Source: Neurospora crassa OR74A (taxonomy: Eukaryota; Ascomycota; Sordariomycetes; Sordariales; Sordariaceae). Taken from it: 64,000 bases of DNA. The translations under genes were made by a program, and so were the position numbers. The stretch lies in NCBI RefSeq assembly GCF_000182925.2, contig NC_026507.1:2666001-2730000 (forward strand), given 5' to 3'. A model generated the notes under the pieces. That model searched no databases and was not told the origin of the DNA. It saw nothing but the letters and a program-made list of their open reading frames with translations. Positions 54,267 to 64,000 of the stretch are shown piece by piece; positions within the stretch are counted from its first letter, which is position 1; every line of letters starts with the position of its first letter.

Positions 54267-54708
54267 GTATCTTTGGGGTTGCACAGGGATGCATGTAGAT
54301 TGTAGAAATCCACCGTAGAGCATTTGGTGAGTCGACGGAACACAGAACGTCCAGACTGGATGCTGTGGTGAGAATTAGAGCAATCAAGAGATTTGCGCAA
54401 GCGTTTGAACGATCTGGGGTGAAATTGAAGCCTTCAACTCGACGGGGTTGTGTTTACTGGTATGATGCGACCAAAAAGGGGAACGGATAAGGGAAATGGC
54501 ATCAATGCATCCACAAATTTTTTCCGAACGATGCTGCACACTCCCGTTAAACTTTGACTGTTAGTGCCAAGAGCACACCATTCCCCAACACTCACAACCT
54601 TACAGTCACTCGCTGCCCACTTAGACAACCGATTATAATCGATTCGCTCCTACTTGTACCCGAACCATATCGAATCGAGCCATACTGTGATTAGACTTGG
54701 GGTCCAAA
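54267..54708. other. Spacer between nuo-40 and the EFM5-type gene
   Basis: About 440 bp of tandem 3'-to-5' spacing. No gene is seen. Confidence 0.6.
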
Positions 54709-55712
54709 ATGGCGTGCATCATCGACAAATTCTCTGATGATGAGAGTGACCTGTGAGTAATGCCTCACTACCAGAAACTTATTTTAATAATCGTAATCCA
54801 CAGTATACTGACTATCTGAAGCGAACTCTCTACCTCAACCCTCGATGCCCTCAAATCTTTCTACGCCGAGCGCGATGCCCGTGCTGAGCAGTTTGCTAAG
54901 CTCCAGGCCGAGGCTGAGGAGAGGCATGCTTTGAACGTCAAGCTGTCTATGGATGCTTTCACCGAGGATTGGAATGAAAGCCAGTTCTGGGTGAGTGATA
55001 CCATTTTCATTTAATTTTTTTTCACACATGGCTTATAAAGAGACGTTCAACCGACGAAGACGAACCAACTGACATGAGAATCACTCAACAGTACTCCGAT
55101 GAAACAGCTACCTTTCTCGCCAAACAACTCCTCGCCGGCGCCACTCCAACCACCTCCATCGCCGTCGTCTCCGCCCCCTCCGTCTTCGTTCAGCTCAAGA
55201 ACCTTTTGAACAGCGACGCCTACAAAGACAAGCCCAAGCCCAAACTCACCTTACTCGAGCACGACAACCGCTTCGCCGTCTTTGCTGACGAATTCGTCTT
55301 TTACGATTTCGCCCAGCCGCTCAAGCTTCCAAGCCACCTCAAGGGCGCCTTTGACCGCGTCATTGTGGATCCTCCCTTTTTGAGCGAGGATTGCCAGACC
55401 AAGGCTGCGTTGACGGTAAGGTGGATGCTCAAATCGGAGGAGAAGGGCGAAAAGCCCAGAATCATTGCTTGCACGGGCGAGCGCATGGAGACGCTGGTCA
55501 CGGAGAAGCTGTATAAGAGCTACGGCCTGAGGACTACTACGTTTGAGCCTAAGCACGCGAGGGGGTTGAGCAATGAGTTTTATTGCTATGCTAATTTTGA
55601 GGTGAAGCCGGAGGAGGGGGCGGGGGCTGAGACGCCAGAGGGGAAGGGTTGGACGTTGAGGGAGTTGGGGTGGAAGGAAAAGGAGGGTGCTGCTACTGCT
55701 GCTGCTGCTTGA
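54709..55712 (+). CDS. EFM5: eEF1A lysine methyltransferase, EFM5/EEF1AKMT1 type
   Basis: An S-adenosylmethionine-dependent N6-adenine-methyltransferase-fold enzyme. The family methylates Lys79 of translation elongation factor 1A in the cytosol. Exons 54709-54752, 54822-54990 and 55092-55712 give 277 residues. The N-terminus contains TLDALKSFYAERDARAEQFA, then the hallmark NESQFW|YSDETATFLAKQL, split by intron 2 at the bar. The catalytic signature DPPF is at residues 164-167 within FDRVIVDPPFLSED. The C-terminus has ARGLSNEFYCYANF and a Glu/Gly- and Ala-rich tail that is probably disordered. A nearer acceptor at 54802 would give a stop codon, so the acceptor at 54820-54821 was chosen. Confidence 0.93.
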
Positions 55713-56296
55713 TTGAGGCTGTGGGCTAGGCTAGGCTGATCATTGGGGGGGGAAGGAGGTTGAAATTGGGGATAGGAAGGGAATTTTTGGGCCATTATTT
55801 GGGACGGCGCTACTACCGTACAGGGGAATAAGTATACTGATGAATAGAAATTTCTTTGTTGTAAGCGTGAAAAGGGTTGGAAAAGCAAAGTGATAACATA
55901 TTATTTCTTACATCTGGATAACTCGCGACCTTTGCCATAATGACTCGAGCTTCTTTATGACGCTACGAAACTTTGAAGACCATTGAGACCCCGTACTCAT
56001 CATCCATGGACGTGTTCAAGCTGAATGATTGGCACTCATCAAATCTAATAAGACTCGACTTGCAGGCTTCAAATCCCAAGAGGAAATTCGATTCATATCC
56101 AGAGAACGCCATGCAACTACCATCTCCATTTTCCCCCGGCCCTGTATTTAGTCGTACAGCATCATACATTAACAGTAAAATTCCTTTCTATATCCATTAT
56201 TCATGACACGCATGCCTCGTATGCACCAATTCAAACTTCCATGCTCTTCTACTCATGCACGTAATGTACGCCATATTTCGGGAACCCGTATTTCTT
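55713..56296. other. Convergent spacer between the EFM5-type gene and RBD2
   Basis: 584 bp of shared 3' flank. Nothing else is seen. Confidence 0.6.
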
Positions 56297-57541
56297 TCAA
56301 GGTCCCAATCGCTGGCCACCAGAGACCCCGGAAAACGGAATGCCAGCCTCGGCTGATGAGGCAGAGGAAGGGAGGACACCGAATCTGCCAAAAGTCTTTT
56401 GATCCACGCTGACGTAGTGAGGCAGTCTACCCAAGAGGTTGAGCTTTCCTTCGATGAACCGCAACGCCCACTCAGGAGGGGCGAGGAACTTGAGGTATCC
56501 TAGGCCGACTGTTTATCATCCATGTTAGCAAATATAGCTTTCCCCCCCCTCAACATGAACGTAGGTAGGGGAGCAGTTGGGATTGAAACACGTACACCCA
56601 TAACCGACAAGCAGACCGGCCAAGTGCCCGAGGAAGCTCGAACTCGGCAGCAACGCAGCAGTAACCACCACCAACAACAAAGGAGTGATCCACGTAGGAA
56701 TGTTGTAGGTGCTGATGGTGAAGTAGGGGTTGGTCTTGTAGGTGCGAATAGCTTCCATGCCCAGCAGCAGGAACACCCACATGCTGGCTCCCATGACTGG
56801 CGTGTTGGCGTGAAGGATGAACCTTTCAACGAAGACGTAGATGAGGCCCGGTATCGTTGCGAATGCTAGAGGAGAACAAACGTGTGAGTTGTGGCCCCGG
56901 GTAATATCAAGGAGATGAGAGGGGGGTGTCTTACGGCCAAAGAAGAGCGCCACAGAGGTTAAAGTACCATGTTCATGCTCGAACCGCTCGAGAAGAGGTG
57001 TAAAGGCGACAATGTTGAGTATTGTGTGGAAGATGTTTAGGTGGATGAAGGGGAATGTGTTGATGCGATATACTGTTGCCAAGAGTGTTAGCAGGTGTGC
57101 TCGGGCAGGTCTCATGTCACAGGCCAGCGTTGAGGCATGACCCATTTCAGAATGTGAAGCCTCCTGCCATCCCGCAGGACTGCTGTCTGGTATCTGCGGT
57201 GTCCGCTACCAGCGCGTGCTCTGCGTCCAATTGAGGATTCCCTCCCATCCCATTCCCTTCAGCGAGGTCCTCCACTTTGGCCACTCCCTGGCATGACCAT
57301 ACCGAAGAACAAAAACCGAATAGAACCTACATGTCGCAATACCAATCTCGTCCGGTATCAACGCGCCCCACGTCTTGACGTCCCAGTTCCATGACTTGCC
57401 GACCAACGTCAGAACCCATGTCAGGACAATGATTAGCACCGTGGCTCTTGTGAAAAGTGGCAGCTTAAGGAGATATGCACGCGTGCGCTGGGTATTGAAC
57501 GTCACGGCAGCCCCGGAGGCGGGCAGTGTCTGGGCTGCCAT
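56297..57541 (-). CDS. RBD2: Rhomboid-family protein Rbd2
   Basis: A Golgi/ER intramembrane rhomboid. Fungal Rbd2 proteases are linked to sterol regulatory element cleavage and actin-related phenotypes. Four minus-strand exons (57541-57331, 57072-56935, 56865-56596, 56508-56297) give 276 residues. Membrane segments include ATVLIIVLTWVLTLVG, the loop FPFIHLNIFHTILNIVAF, PFATIPGLIYVFVERFI and ITPLLLVVVTAALL. The likely nucleophile is Ser144 in TPVMGASMWVFLLLG, and the partner His197 is in SFLGHLAGLLVGYGF. The residue after the Ser is Met rather than the Gly of the canonical GxSG. The last intron donor is GTACGT at 56595; using the GT two bases earlier breaks the frame. The C-terminal tail is soluble and Ser/Gly-rich. 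Confidence 0.93.
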
Positions 57542-58727
57542 TATGCGAATTCGTGTGTGTGTGTGAGGTCGTGATCCGGGTGGTAGATTGGTCCGCGGTC
57601 GGTCTGCGTTCAGGAAGAACCCAGATAAGATGCGCCGTCGATGGAGGAGAGGGTGTCTCCACGTCCAATGTTAAACTTGCGAGCGCCCGTTGTATGCGAA
57701 CCCGATCGTCTCTGAATGTCATACAGCGTCTCGAGGACTCGGGCCGTTGATGGATAATGGACAATTGGCGTTGTTGTCCTGTCGAACGAGGAAGGCGGAG
57801 GGGGGGTCGTGGGCGTAGCAGGTATGTATGACCGCCTTGTCGCAAGCACCGACGTTTAGTGCTTCCTGATCGGTCTTATGGCTGCAAGGTACGTAACCTG
57901 GGTAGATGATGATCCAACGTTTTCAGAGAAAAAAAAAAAAAATCAAAAAAAAAAATCGGCCCCTCGTCGAATGTCGGTCAGGAGTAAGGTCCGACCCCAA
58001 GCTTGTGTAGTCGCGTTGACTAAAGCTGACAGGCGGGCTCTCGGGGTTCCGTCGCGGCCGTGGGGAGCGTTGGTCAGCCCTGGCCCCGTCCGTGTTGGAT
58101 AAGTCGCTGGTCGGAAGTGGAGTGGAGGGGTCTACCATAACCGGCAGTTCTTCACCGTCCATAATCTTATGCAGTGATCCAGTCCAAATTATTCTTCCTT
58201 TCAAAGGTATTGAACTTGAGACATCAAATGACCTGCCCAGCTAGCAGTGTTGATTTGTACACAGACTGGAAGTAATACTGGGTGTATCTGAAGCACCGTA
58301 CTTCGGCAGAGCTTCAACCCGAACCACCCGTACGGGAGGGACATGGATAGGGTAAACATACTATTATAAAGTACATAGGTACATATCTATACATTGAGCA
58401 ATGTAGAGAGTCGAGGCGGGAGTGTCAGTTACCATTCAGTATTCCACTCTCAGTTCCGCCGTGCCTTCTGGTTTTGAAGTACATTATCACCGCGTAAACT
58501 GCAGTGTCTCTTTTGGCAGGTTGGTGTCTACGTGTGGAAGGTGTTCCCATCGATAGACTTTTTGGGTCTTTATCTTTGGAAAACCAAGGGGCATTTTTTT
58601 GTATGTCCAGGGTCTAGCTAGCAATCAAAGCCCAAAAAATAAATTGAAAACGAGATCTATCTCACATACATCAGTGAAATTACATGTTGAAGCCAACAGA
58701 AGGAGGAAAAAAATGGTTCAAAAGGCG
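57542..58727. other. Spacer between RBD2 and tRNA-Ser
   Basis: About 1.2 kb. It includes interrupted A tracts near 57930-57954 and TACATAGGTACAT near 58372-58384. No protein gene is supported. Confidence 0.5.
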
Positions 58728-58733
58728 AAAAAA
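58728..58733 (-). terminator. RNA polymerase III T-run terminator
   Basis: Six A residues on the plus strand read as T6 on the minus strand, two bases past the discriminator base of the tRNA gene. Confidence 0.75.
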
Positions 58734-58735
58734 TT

Positions 58736-58834
58736 CGACAACAGTAGGGTTCGAACCTACGCGGGCGAACCCAACAGATAGCTGAATAAAGGCGGTATTC
58801 AAGTCTGTCGCCTTAACCACTCGGCCATGTTGTC
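58736..58834 (-). tRNA. tRNA-Ser (anticodon UGA) with an 18-nt intron
   Basis: The cloverleaf was read by hand on the minus strand. Acceptor arm GACAACA pairs with TGTTGTC, discriminator G. The D arm is GCC/GGC, the anticodon stem ACAGA/TCTGT with loop CTTGAAA (anticodon TGA). A long variable arm GGG-TTCG-CCC marks a type II tRNA, and the T arm is GTAGG-TTCGAAC-CCTAC. The intron, 58797-58780 on the minus strand, is TACCGCCTTTATTCAGCT, inserted one base 3' of the anticodon. Its TTCA can pair with the anticodon TGAA, as usual for introns removed by the tRNA splicing endonuclease. CCA is not encoded. Confidence 0.95.
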
Positions 58835-59402
58835 ATGGTTATGATTACTTACAGTTACAATGATAACGCTAGAAACAGCCAGGCATCGGAATGCGCGTTT
58901 CAGTATGAACGGCCTCTGTTGGATAGAAATTGTACAACAGCCAGCCATATTTAAAACCGGTTGACTTCATTTATCAGGTTATCAATCTTGTGCAGCATAT
59001 CATTCTTCTTTGGTCGCATGTTCTATGCTTTTACGGGTATTCCATGCCTATCTTCCGCGGCCTTGAGGTTTGCGCCTGACTCTACTCTCCAACTATGGTC
59101 GTAGAACCGACTGCGGGTGATCGTGTGGGTGAACAGCTCCTGCTTCAACCAATCAGTCTCTCCCCAGTCGTGTCATGTCGATAGACAGGTTGACGTGGAA
59201 AGGATTCGCGTGGCCTCTCAAAGATTACGTCCGTCGAAGCCTTCAGTTCTCGTCTTGAACCGATGGACTGCTCGGCTCGATGCCCGCTATCGAGAGACGA
59301 CCTCCCATCTTCGGATCTTCCTGCAATCACGCAAGAAATAACCTCCAACTCCCCTGAACCTCCGTGATCCCTTCCCTTCAAAACTTGCGTCGCTCGTCCT
59401 CA
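58835..59402. other. Spacer between tRNA-Ser and the RSA3-like gene
   Basis: About 570 bp. The open frame at 59117-59341 has no similarity that I recognise. It includes the 3' flank of the RSA3-like gene. Confidence 0.5.
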
Positions 59403-59633
59403 TCACTTCCTCTCCGCCCCAGACTCGACTATCCTCCTCTGCTCTTCGGGAGAGAAAAGCGCAGTACCCTGCTGTAGCGCGTTCACGAGCAGGTGGATCG
59501 CATCGTTTTTGAAGTCGTCAGCCGTGCGCACCTTGTCCAGGTCTTCGGCAAACTCCTTGGTTGCTCGCTGGAGGTAGTAGGAAGTGAACTCGGCAGAAAC
59601 CTCTTGCTGGCTCATTTGCTTGCTGTCAGACAT
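59403..59633 (-). CDS. RSA3-like ribosome assembly protein (small form)
   Basis: A single exon of 76 residues from the ATG at 59633. The block SYYLQRATKEFAEDLDKVRT followed by DFKNDAIHLLVNALQQG and LFSPEEQRRIV fits the C-terminal Rsa3 domain, a factor of nucleolar 60S subunit maturation. Yeast Rsa3 is near 220 residues with a long acidic N-terminal part; here almost only the domain remains. Either the gene is a compact form or an upstream exon was missed. No good splice acceptor with a coding frame was seen upstream of 59633, so I favour the compact form. Confidence 0.72.
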   Translation of the reverse strand: MSDSKQMSQQEVSAEFTSYYLQRATKEFAEDLDKVRTADDFKNDAIHLLVNALQQGTALFSPEEQRRIVESGAERK

Positions 59634-60481
59634 GTTGAAGGATCTCTTTGTAAGGATGATTGGTTGGTTGGTGGTTGTGGAAGTAGAAATGAGAGGACGA
59701 AAAGTCGGGACGTTTAAAATAGGCCAAGCTCAAGATGTTGTTTCAAAGCTCTGAAGTCTGTTGCGAAAGCGCTTGGTAATTCGTGCTGATGTTATTAAAG
59801 GAGAAAAATTCGGTGGGCACTGTCCGGTGAACCCAAGGTGAAGTTTCACCGTGCAACTGCCCCACTTTTGACTTCAAGCTGCTCGACGACAAGACGGGAT
59901 TGACAACTCAACACCAGGACCAAACAAGATCACAGGGCAAAGATTTGGAGGAAGAACATTGCAGGAGGAGGGGAAAGAACACATCAGTCGATTTTCCGCA
60001 AGCACAACATGCGGGTTTTCCCTCAGGACAACCCCTTGTCTTCATTCTCCTCCTCCTTTACTCCCTCCCACCTCGGAGGCACCGCCCATGGATGACGACG
60101 ACTTGAATCCATAACCAGTCCTCGAATTTGTCCGCTCGGTCAAATGTATGCCGAACGCAGGTAAATCCATAGTAAACAAAAGCGCCGTTTCTCCTGCAAC
60201 TTACTAAGTGGGTGGCACTCGTCTGTTTACCTTAATAATCGCCAGCGTAGTATTCTCGTGTTTTCATCCTCGCTACGAACACCGCTACGTTTCAAACCCC
60301 CGGTCTTGGAAATGAGATGATCTTGCAGCTTTTTCCACACAGCTGAGTAGAAGTATATATAAATCTGGTCTTGCCTAATGTTTGGTTTATTCATCTGCTG
60401 GGAGCATTCATCTCATTGTTTCTTGTTGTGCCTATACCGATAAAGGGGTACCATAGTCAAGTCTACCAGCTTCCAACAACC
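59634..60481. other. Divergent spacer between the RSA3-like gene and polygalacturonase
   Basis: About 850 bp. It contains a TATA box for the polygalacturonase near 60354. A catabolite-repressor or pectin-response motif could be present, but I cannot assign one safely. Confidence 0.55.
60354..60363 (+). promoter_or_regulatory. TATA box of the polygalacturonase gene
   Basis: TATATATAAA lies 119 bp upstream of the start codon. It is one of the few clear TATA elements in the window and fits a strongly inducible secreted-enzyme gene. Confidence 0.65.
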
Positions 60482-61780
60482 ATGAAAATCACCGCCTCTC
60501 TTTTGCCAGCCTTCCTCGGAAGTGCGATGGCAGCCTCGATCCCATCAACATCTGGTAACCACATTAAAGCGTCGTCCTCCTGCACCTTCAGCGGCTCAAC
60601 TGGCTTCGACCTCCTCAACAAAGGACACAGCTCCTGCCAAGAGATCGTCATCTCCGACCTCCAAGTACCCGCGGGCAAGACTCTCAGCCTGGACAAGCTC
60701 AATCCAGGAACGACAGTTACCTTTTCCGGCAAAACCACGTTCCCCTACACTTCCTCCGGCTTCGCGGGCCCCCTCCTCTCCATCTCCTCCTCCTCCAAGC
60801 TGACCATCCGCGGCCTCTCTTCCTCTGTGTTGTACGGCAGCGGCGAAAAGTACTGGGACGGTTTGGGACAAAAGGGACCCATCAAGAAACCCAAGTTCTT
60901 CCAGGTGCACAATCTTGAGGATTCCGTGATCGAGGGTGTCACGATCCTCAATGCACCAGTGCAGGTGATGAGTATCAACGGATGCAAGAACTTGACGGTG
61001 ACAAGCTTCACACTTGACAACAAGGCGGGTGATGGAGACTGGAAGGCTGGCAAAGGAGGAAGAAACACGGATGCGTTTGATATTGGGTCATCCAGTAACA
61101 TAGTGATTGACGGCGCGAAGGTGTACAACCAGGATGATTGTGTGGCTATTAATTCGGGCACGGTAAGCTTTTTCCCTCCCCTCTCTCCTTTTCTTTCTGG
61201 GGTACCTTCGGCTAACCAAGGTTTTTGCTTCAACCAGGATATTACTTTCCGCAATGGTCTTTGCTCGGGGGGCCATGGTCTGTCCATTGGTTCCGTGGGC
61301 GGTAGAAGCGACAACACCGTCAAGAATGTCCTGTTTGAGAACTCAGTGATTGCGAACTCAGAGAACGGTAAGCACCCTTTTTCTCCTTGGCTTCACCGTC
61401 ACTTGGCAACAGGAGGCATGGATTCTAACGCTCCGACTTGCGATACCTCAGGCGCCCGTATCAAGACCAATTACGGAACCACGGGTCTCGTCTCCAACAT
61501 TACTTACCGCAATGTCAAGCTCCAAAACATCACCAAATACGGCATCATGGTTGACCAGTCCTACGGTTCTTCCTCTAAGAACGCGTCGCCGACTAATGGT
61601 GTGCCTATCACCGGGTTTACACTTTCCAACGTGACGGGAAATGTTCTGTCCTCTGGCACTAACATCTTCATCAACTGCGGCGATGGATCTTGTAAGCAAT
61701 TTGAATGGAATCAAGTTGATGTCAAGGGTGGTAAGAAGAGCTCCAAGTGCTTGAGAGTTCCGTCGGGCGCGTGGTGTTAG
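60482..61780 (+). CDS. Secreted endo-polygalacturonase, glycoside hydrolase family 28
   Basis: Hydrolyses alpha-1,4-galacturonan in pectin outside the cell. Exons 60482-61162, 61238-61367 and 61452-61780 give 379 residues. An 18- to 19-residue signal peptide (MKITASLLPAFLGSAMAAS) precedes the mature beta-helix protein. Family landmarks are GSGEKYWDGLGQKG, Asn195-Thr196-Asp197 (RNTDAFDIG), Asp218-Asp219 (YNQDDCVAINSGT), His240 (CSGGHGLSIGSVGG) and Arg273-Ile-Lys275 (ARIKTNYG); all catalytic groups are present. The C-terminal Cys pairs are intact (NCGDGSCKQF and SKCLRVPSGAWC). Both introns (75 and 84 nt) are stop-free and multiples of three. The upstream frame has no ATG, so the start is firm. 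Confidence 0.95.
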   Translation: MKITASLLPAFLGSAMAASIPSTSGNHIKASSSCTFSGSTGFDLLNKGHSSCQEIVISDLQVPAGKTLSLDKLNPGTTVTFSGKTTFPYTSSGFAGPLLSISSSSKLTIRGLSSSVLYGSGEKYWDGLGQKGPIKKPKFFQVHNLEDSVIEGVTILNAPVQVMSINGCKNLTVTSFTLDNKAGDGDWKAGKGGRNTDAFDIGSSSNIVIDGAKVYNQDDCVAINSGTVSFFPPLSPFLSGVPSANQGFCFNQDITFRNGLCSGGHGLSIGSVGGRSDNTVKNVLFENSVIANSENGKHPFSPWLHRHLATGGMDSNAPTCDTSGARIKTNYGTTGLVSNITYRNVKLQNITKYGIMVDQSYGSSSKNASPTNGVPITGFTLSNVTGNVLSSGTNIFINCGDGSCKQFEWNQVDVKGGKKSSKCLRVPSGAWC

Positions 61781-61952
61781 ATAGATAGATGTATGGGTCA
61801 TGGATATGTCCCGAGACTTTGAGCAATCATATTTAGTTTCTTGTCCCAAAAGCCATGAAAAAGACCAAAACTTGGACTGAATGTGTACCAAGCGATGCCG
61901 TCTAAAAGAGACTCCTACAGGAACCCCGCATATGACATTGAAAACATACCTC

Positions 61953-64000
61953 TCAAGCCTTCTTCACCTTTTTATCACCAGCACCAGGTCGTCCCAAGAC
62001 AGATACGACTCCAACAATCCAAGCAGGCCACCACACACACCATACCACAACAGGCGTATATGTCCCCGTGACATCCCAAGCAAACGCCGCTTGCCTCAGC
62101 ACCTCTCCCAACCCACATCCCACCTTTTCGTCTAAACCCGGAAGCATGCTGGCGACCAACACCACCGTAGTCGGAGACAAGACATACAAAACGACCATAG
62201 ACAGCCATTTGAGGGTGGAAGAGTTGGGGCAAGGGCGGACAAAGGTCAGCGGAGCGCTGAAGACGCCTACGAAAAAGGCGAGAGAAAAGTTGAGGGTTGC
62301 AAGTGAGGAAAGAAACATGCCGAGGAGGAGGAGAGAAAAGGAGCGGATGAGGTGATATTGTTGGGTTGTGGTTGAGGTTGTCGAGGTATGTAGAAGGTTG
62401 GAGAGGAGGAATGGGAGGATCGAGGAAAGGACGCTGAAGAGGACGAAGGCTGGAATCAAGGCCTGCGTTTTTGGTTAGCACGCAATCAATGAGCAAGGAA
62501 TTGTGGAAAGGGGGTAAAACACTTACACTCTCTGAGAGGTGGTTGAACAGATAGAGAGGCACCACGCCCAAAAACTGGCAAACGGCCACGAGAACCAGAG
62601 GAAGAAAAAGATCCCTCTCCGATGCGACGTGTGGGTTAGGCGAAACGATTCTCTCAGCTTCCTCAGCCGTCTTGGTCTTCTCCGTAATGATTTCTTGCAC
62701 ATCGGGCTGTCCGCTCTTCACCCAAAGAGCAATCGCCATAATTGTAAAGTTGGCTGCCACCAACATGGCGCTGGGCAAGTACGTGCCGATACTCACGAAC
62801 CGCTCTCTTTGCATGAGCAAGTAGAAGAAAAAGCTCTGGTGCAGGTGTTCCAGCAGGTTATTCAGACTCCTAAAAGTGCCCTCAATGACCCTTCCGATGG
62901 CCATCTCATCCTGCCAACCCTCACCAAATGGTTGCAATGTCACCGCGTCCACATGGTACGGGATAAAACTGCTGTGCGGGCCGCTCGCCAGCCCCAGACC
63001 CTGCTTGAGCATACCACGCAGCATGGTCTGTAGCCGGTCATGGTAGCTATTGCTGTGCTTCCACATTTCCTGGATCGCAACGCCCATGCCCATCTGGCCG
63101 CCAGCAACATGGTTAACCGAGTTGATCAGGTCCAGGTTGGGAAGCTGGCCGTTGACCCCATCGTACACGATATGCACGCTCTGGAAGCGGGTCTCGCGGG
63201 TGTAGTCTAGGGCAATGGCGCCCTGCAACGCACCACTCTTGAGAGGTAGACTGGCGACGCGCGACGAGTCGTGGGCGTCATGGTATGCATCGACCCAAGC
63301 CTGGGGACCCGCGATACTGTCGGGAGTGAAGAGGAAGATGATGTCCTTGGACCAGAGCGACCAGCGCTTGAAGTAGCGGGCGAGGGTGAGGACGAGGGGC
63401 ACGCCGCTGCGGTTTAACTCCCCCTTGACGTTTTTCCAGGCAGCGACGAGGACAATGGCTTCGGTGGCGTCGCCGCGTGGGGCTTGGAGGATGGCGTAGA
63501 TGTTCTGGCCGGAATGTGTGTTGCCGGCGGAACTGTAAGTAAAGTTTTGGCGGCCAACTTTCAGACCGAGACCTTTCGCAATGGATTCGAGTTTGTCGTT
63601 GACCCTGAATGCAGTAGATCTGGGTCAGCATGTTTCACAAAGTCCCCATTCCCTCCTTCTCCTCCTCCAAAGGAAGACGAAGAAAAATCGGGGGGAAACA
63701 AATACAACACCAACCAATTGAGGGTGGATGAGGGACGTACTCGATGTTTCCCTTGCCAGCCAGCTCGTCAGTCTCGTGCTTGTACGCGCGGAAGACATTC
63801 TGATCGCTGCCACCAAAGTACGTATGGACTTGGCCCGGCAATAGGGCGTTTTCGGATATGTATGTTCGTCGGGAATAGTCGTCGAGTGGAAGAAGGAAGA
63901 GCCAGACGACGCCAATGACGATGCACAGCAGAGAAAGGTAGGGCGGGAGCTTGAGCAACCGCGGGTCGCGCCGCAGGCTCAATGCGCTAGCTGCAATTGA
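61953..64000 (-). CDS. GAA1: GPI transamidase subunit GAA1 (5' end beyond window)
   Basis: Part of the ER membrane complex that attaches GPI anchors to proteins. Gaa1 has a long luminal M28-peptidase-like domain and C-terminal membrane helices. Minus-strand exons 64000-63741 (open at the edge), 63604-62527 and 62462-61953 give 615 visible residues. The family start region is clear (LRRDPRLLKLPPYLSLLCIV, then SENALLPGQVHTYFGGSDQN, then NTHSGQNIYAILQAPRGDAT). Other marks are KDIIFLFTPDSIAGPQAWVD, QMGMGVAIQEMW, GLASGPHSSFIPYHVDAVTL and IGRVIEGTFRSLNNLLEHLH. About six C-terminal membrane segments follow. The initiator Met is probably only a few codons beyond position 64000. It is convergent with the polygalacturonase. 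Confidence 0.94.

Noticed and set aside
1-64000. Dispersed 5S rRNA gene, as common in Neurospora
   Set aside because: I looked for the conserved internal control region text and found no convincing match on either strand by eye.
1-64000. LTR retroelements, LINE copies or RIP-mutated AT-rich blocks
   Set aside because: No reverse transcriptase-like text, long terminal repeats or strongly AT-skewed block was seen. The only mobile element supported is the MITE.

Overview
This window is nuclear DNA of a filamentous ascomycete, most likely Neurospora or a close Sordariaceae relative. Genes carry many short introns (about 55 to 315 nt) with GTAAGT/GTACGT-type donors and CTAAC/CTGAC branch sites. 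GC-rich coding regions are separated by intergenic stretches rich in TAGGTA/TACCTA motifs. The complex I 40-kDa subunit assembles to 375 residues, which matches my memory of the Neurospora crassa protein. There is no operon structure, no CRISPR and no prophage.

Layout, left to right: a 5'-end fragment of an unrecognised, probably mitochondrial protein (minus); DPH7 (diphthamide synthesis); a 1.7-kb spacer full of TAGGTA motifs; an Msn5/exportin-5 karyopherin with ten exons; a Zn(II)2Cys6 transcription factor; TAN1 (tRNA ac4C12 factor); a fungal phosphotransferase-like protein of unknown role; POM152 (nuclear pore, minus); a UCH-family deubiquitinase; phosphatidylserine synthase; threonyl-tRNA synthetase (minus); an F-box protein with a C-terminal YccV-like domain; a YTP1-like membrane protein (minus); a 4.6-kb gene-poor stretch that holds a 320-bp MITE; a LACTB2-like metallo-beta-lactamase (minus); UBP8 (SAGA deubiquitinase); RPN9 (proteasome lid, minus); the complex I 40-kDa subunit; EFM5-type eEF1A lysine methyltransferase; rhomboid RBD2 (minus); an intron-containing tRNA-Ser(UGA) (minus); a 76-residue RSA3-like protein (minus); a secreted GH28 polygalacturonase; and GAA1 of the GPI transamidase (minus, its start lies beyond the right edge).

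The genes are mostly conserved housekeeping loci in the usual fungal mixed order. Several concern ubiquitin and proteasome biology (UCH, F-box, UBP8, RPN9), translation (DPH7, TAN1, ThrRS, EFM5, tRNA-Ser, RSA3) or the nuclear pore and transport (Msn5, POM152), but I see no sign of a functional cluster. The only clearly accessory items are the polygalacturonase, the zinc-cluster regulator and the MITE.

The most notable observations are: three GC-AG introns among roughly 55 inferred introns, one directly beside the active-site Cys of the UCH enzyme; a previously unmarked MITE with CAGTAATTACCCCTGT inverted ends and TA target duplications; a LACTB2 gene whose two in-frame starts look built for mitochondrial/cytosolic dual targeting; stop-free introns of length 3n in the PS synthase and polygalacturonase genes; and a Lys/Glu-rich insertion in ThrRS just before class II motif 3. 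I did not find a convincing wholly new multi-gene system. All exon boundaries were read by eye from splice signals, reading frame and family similarity.
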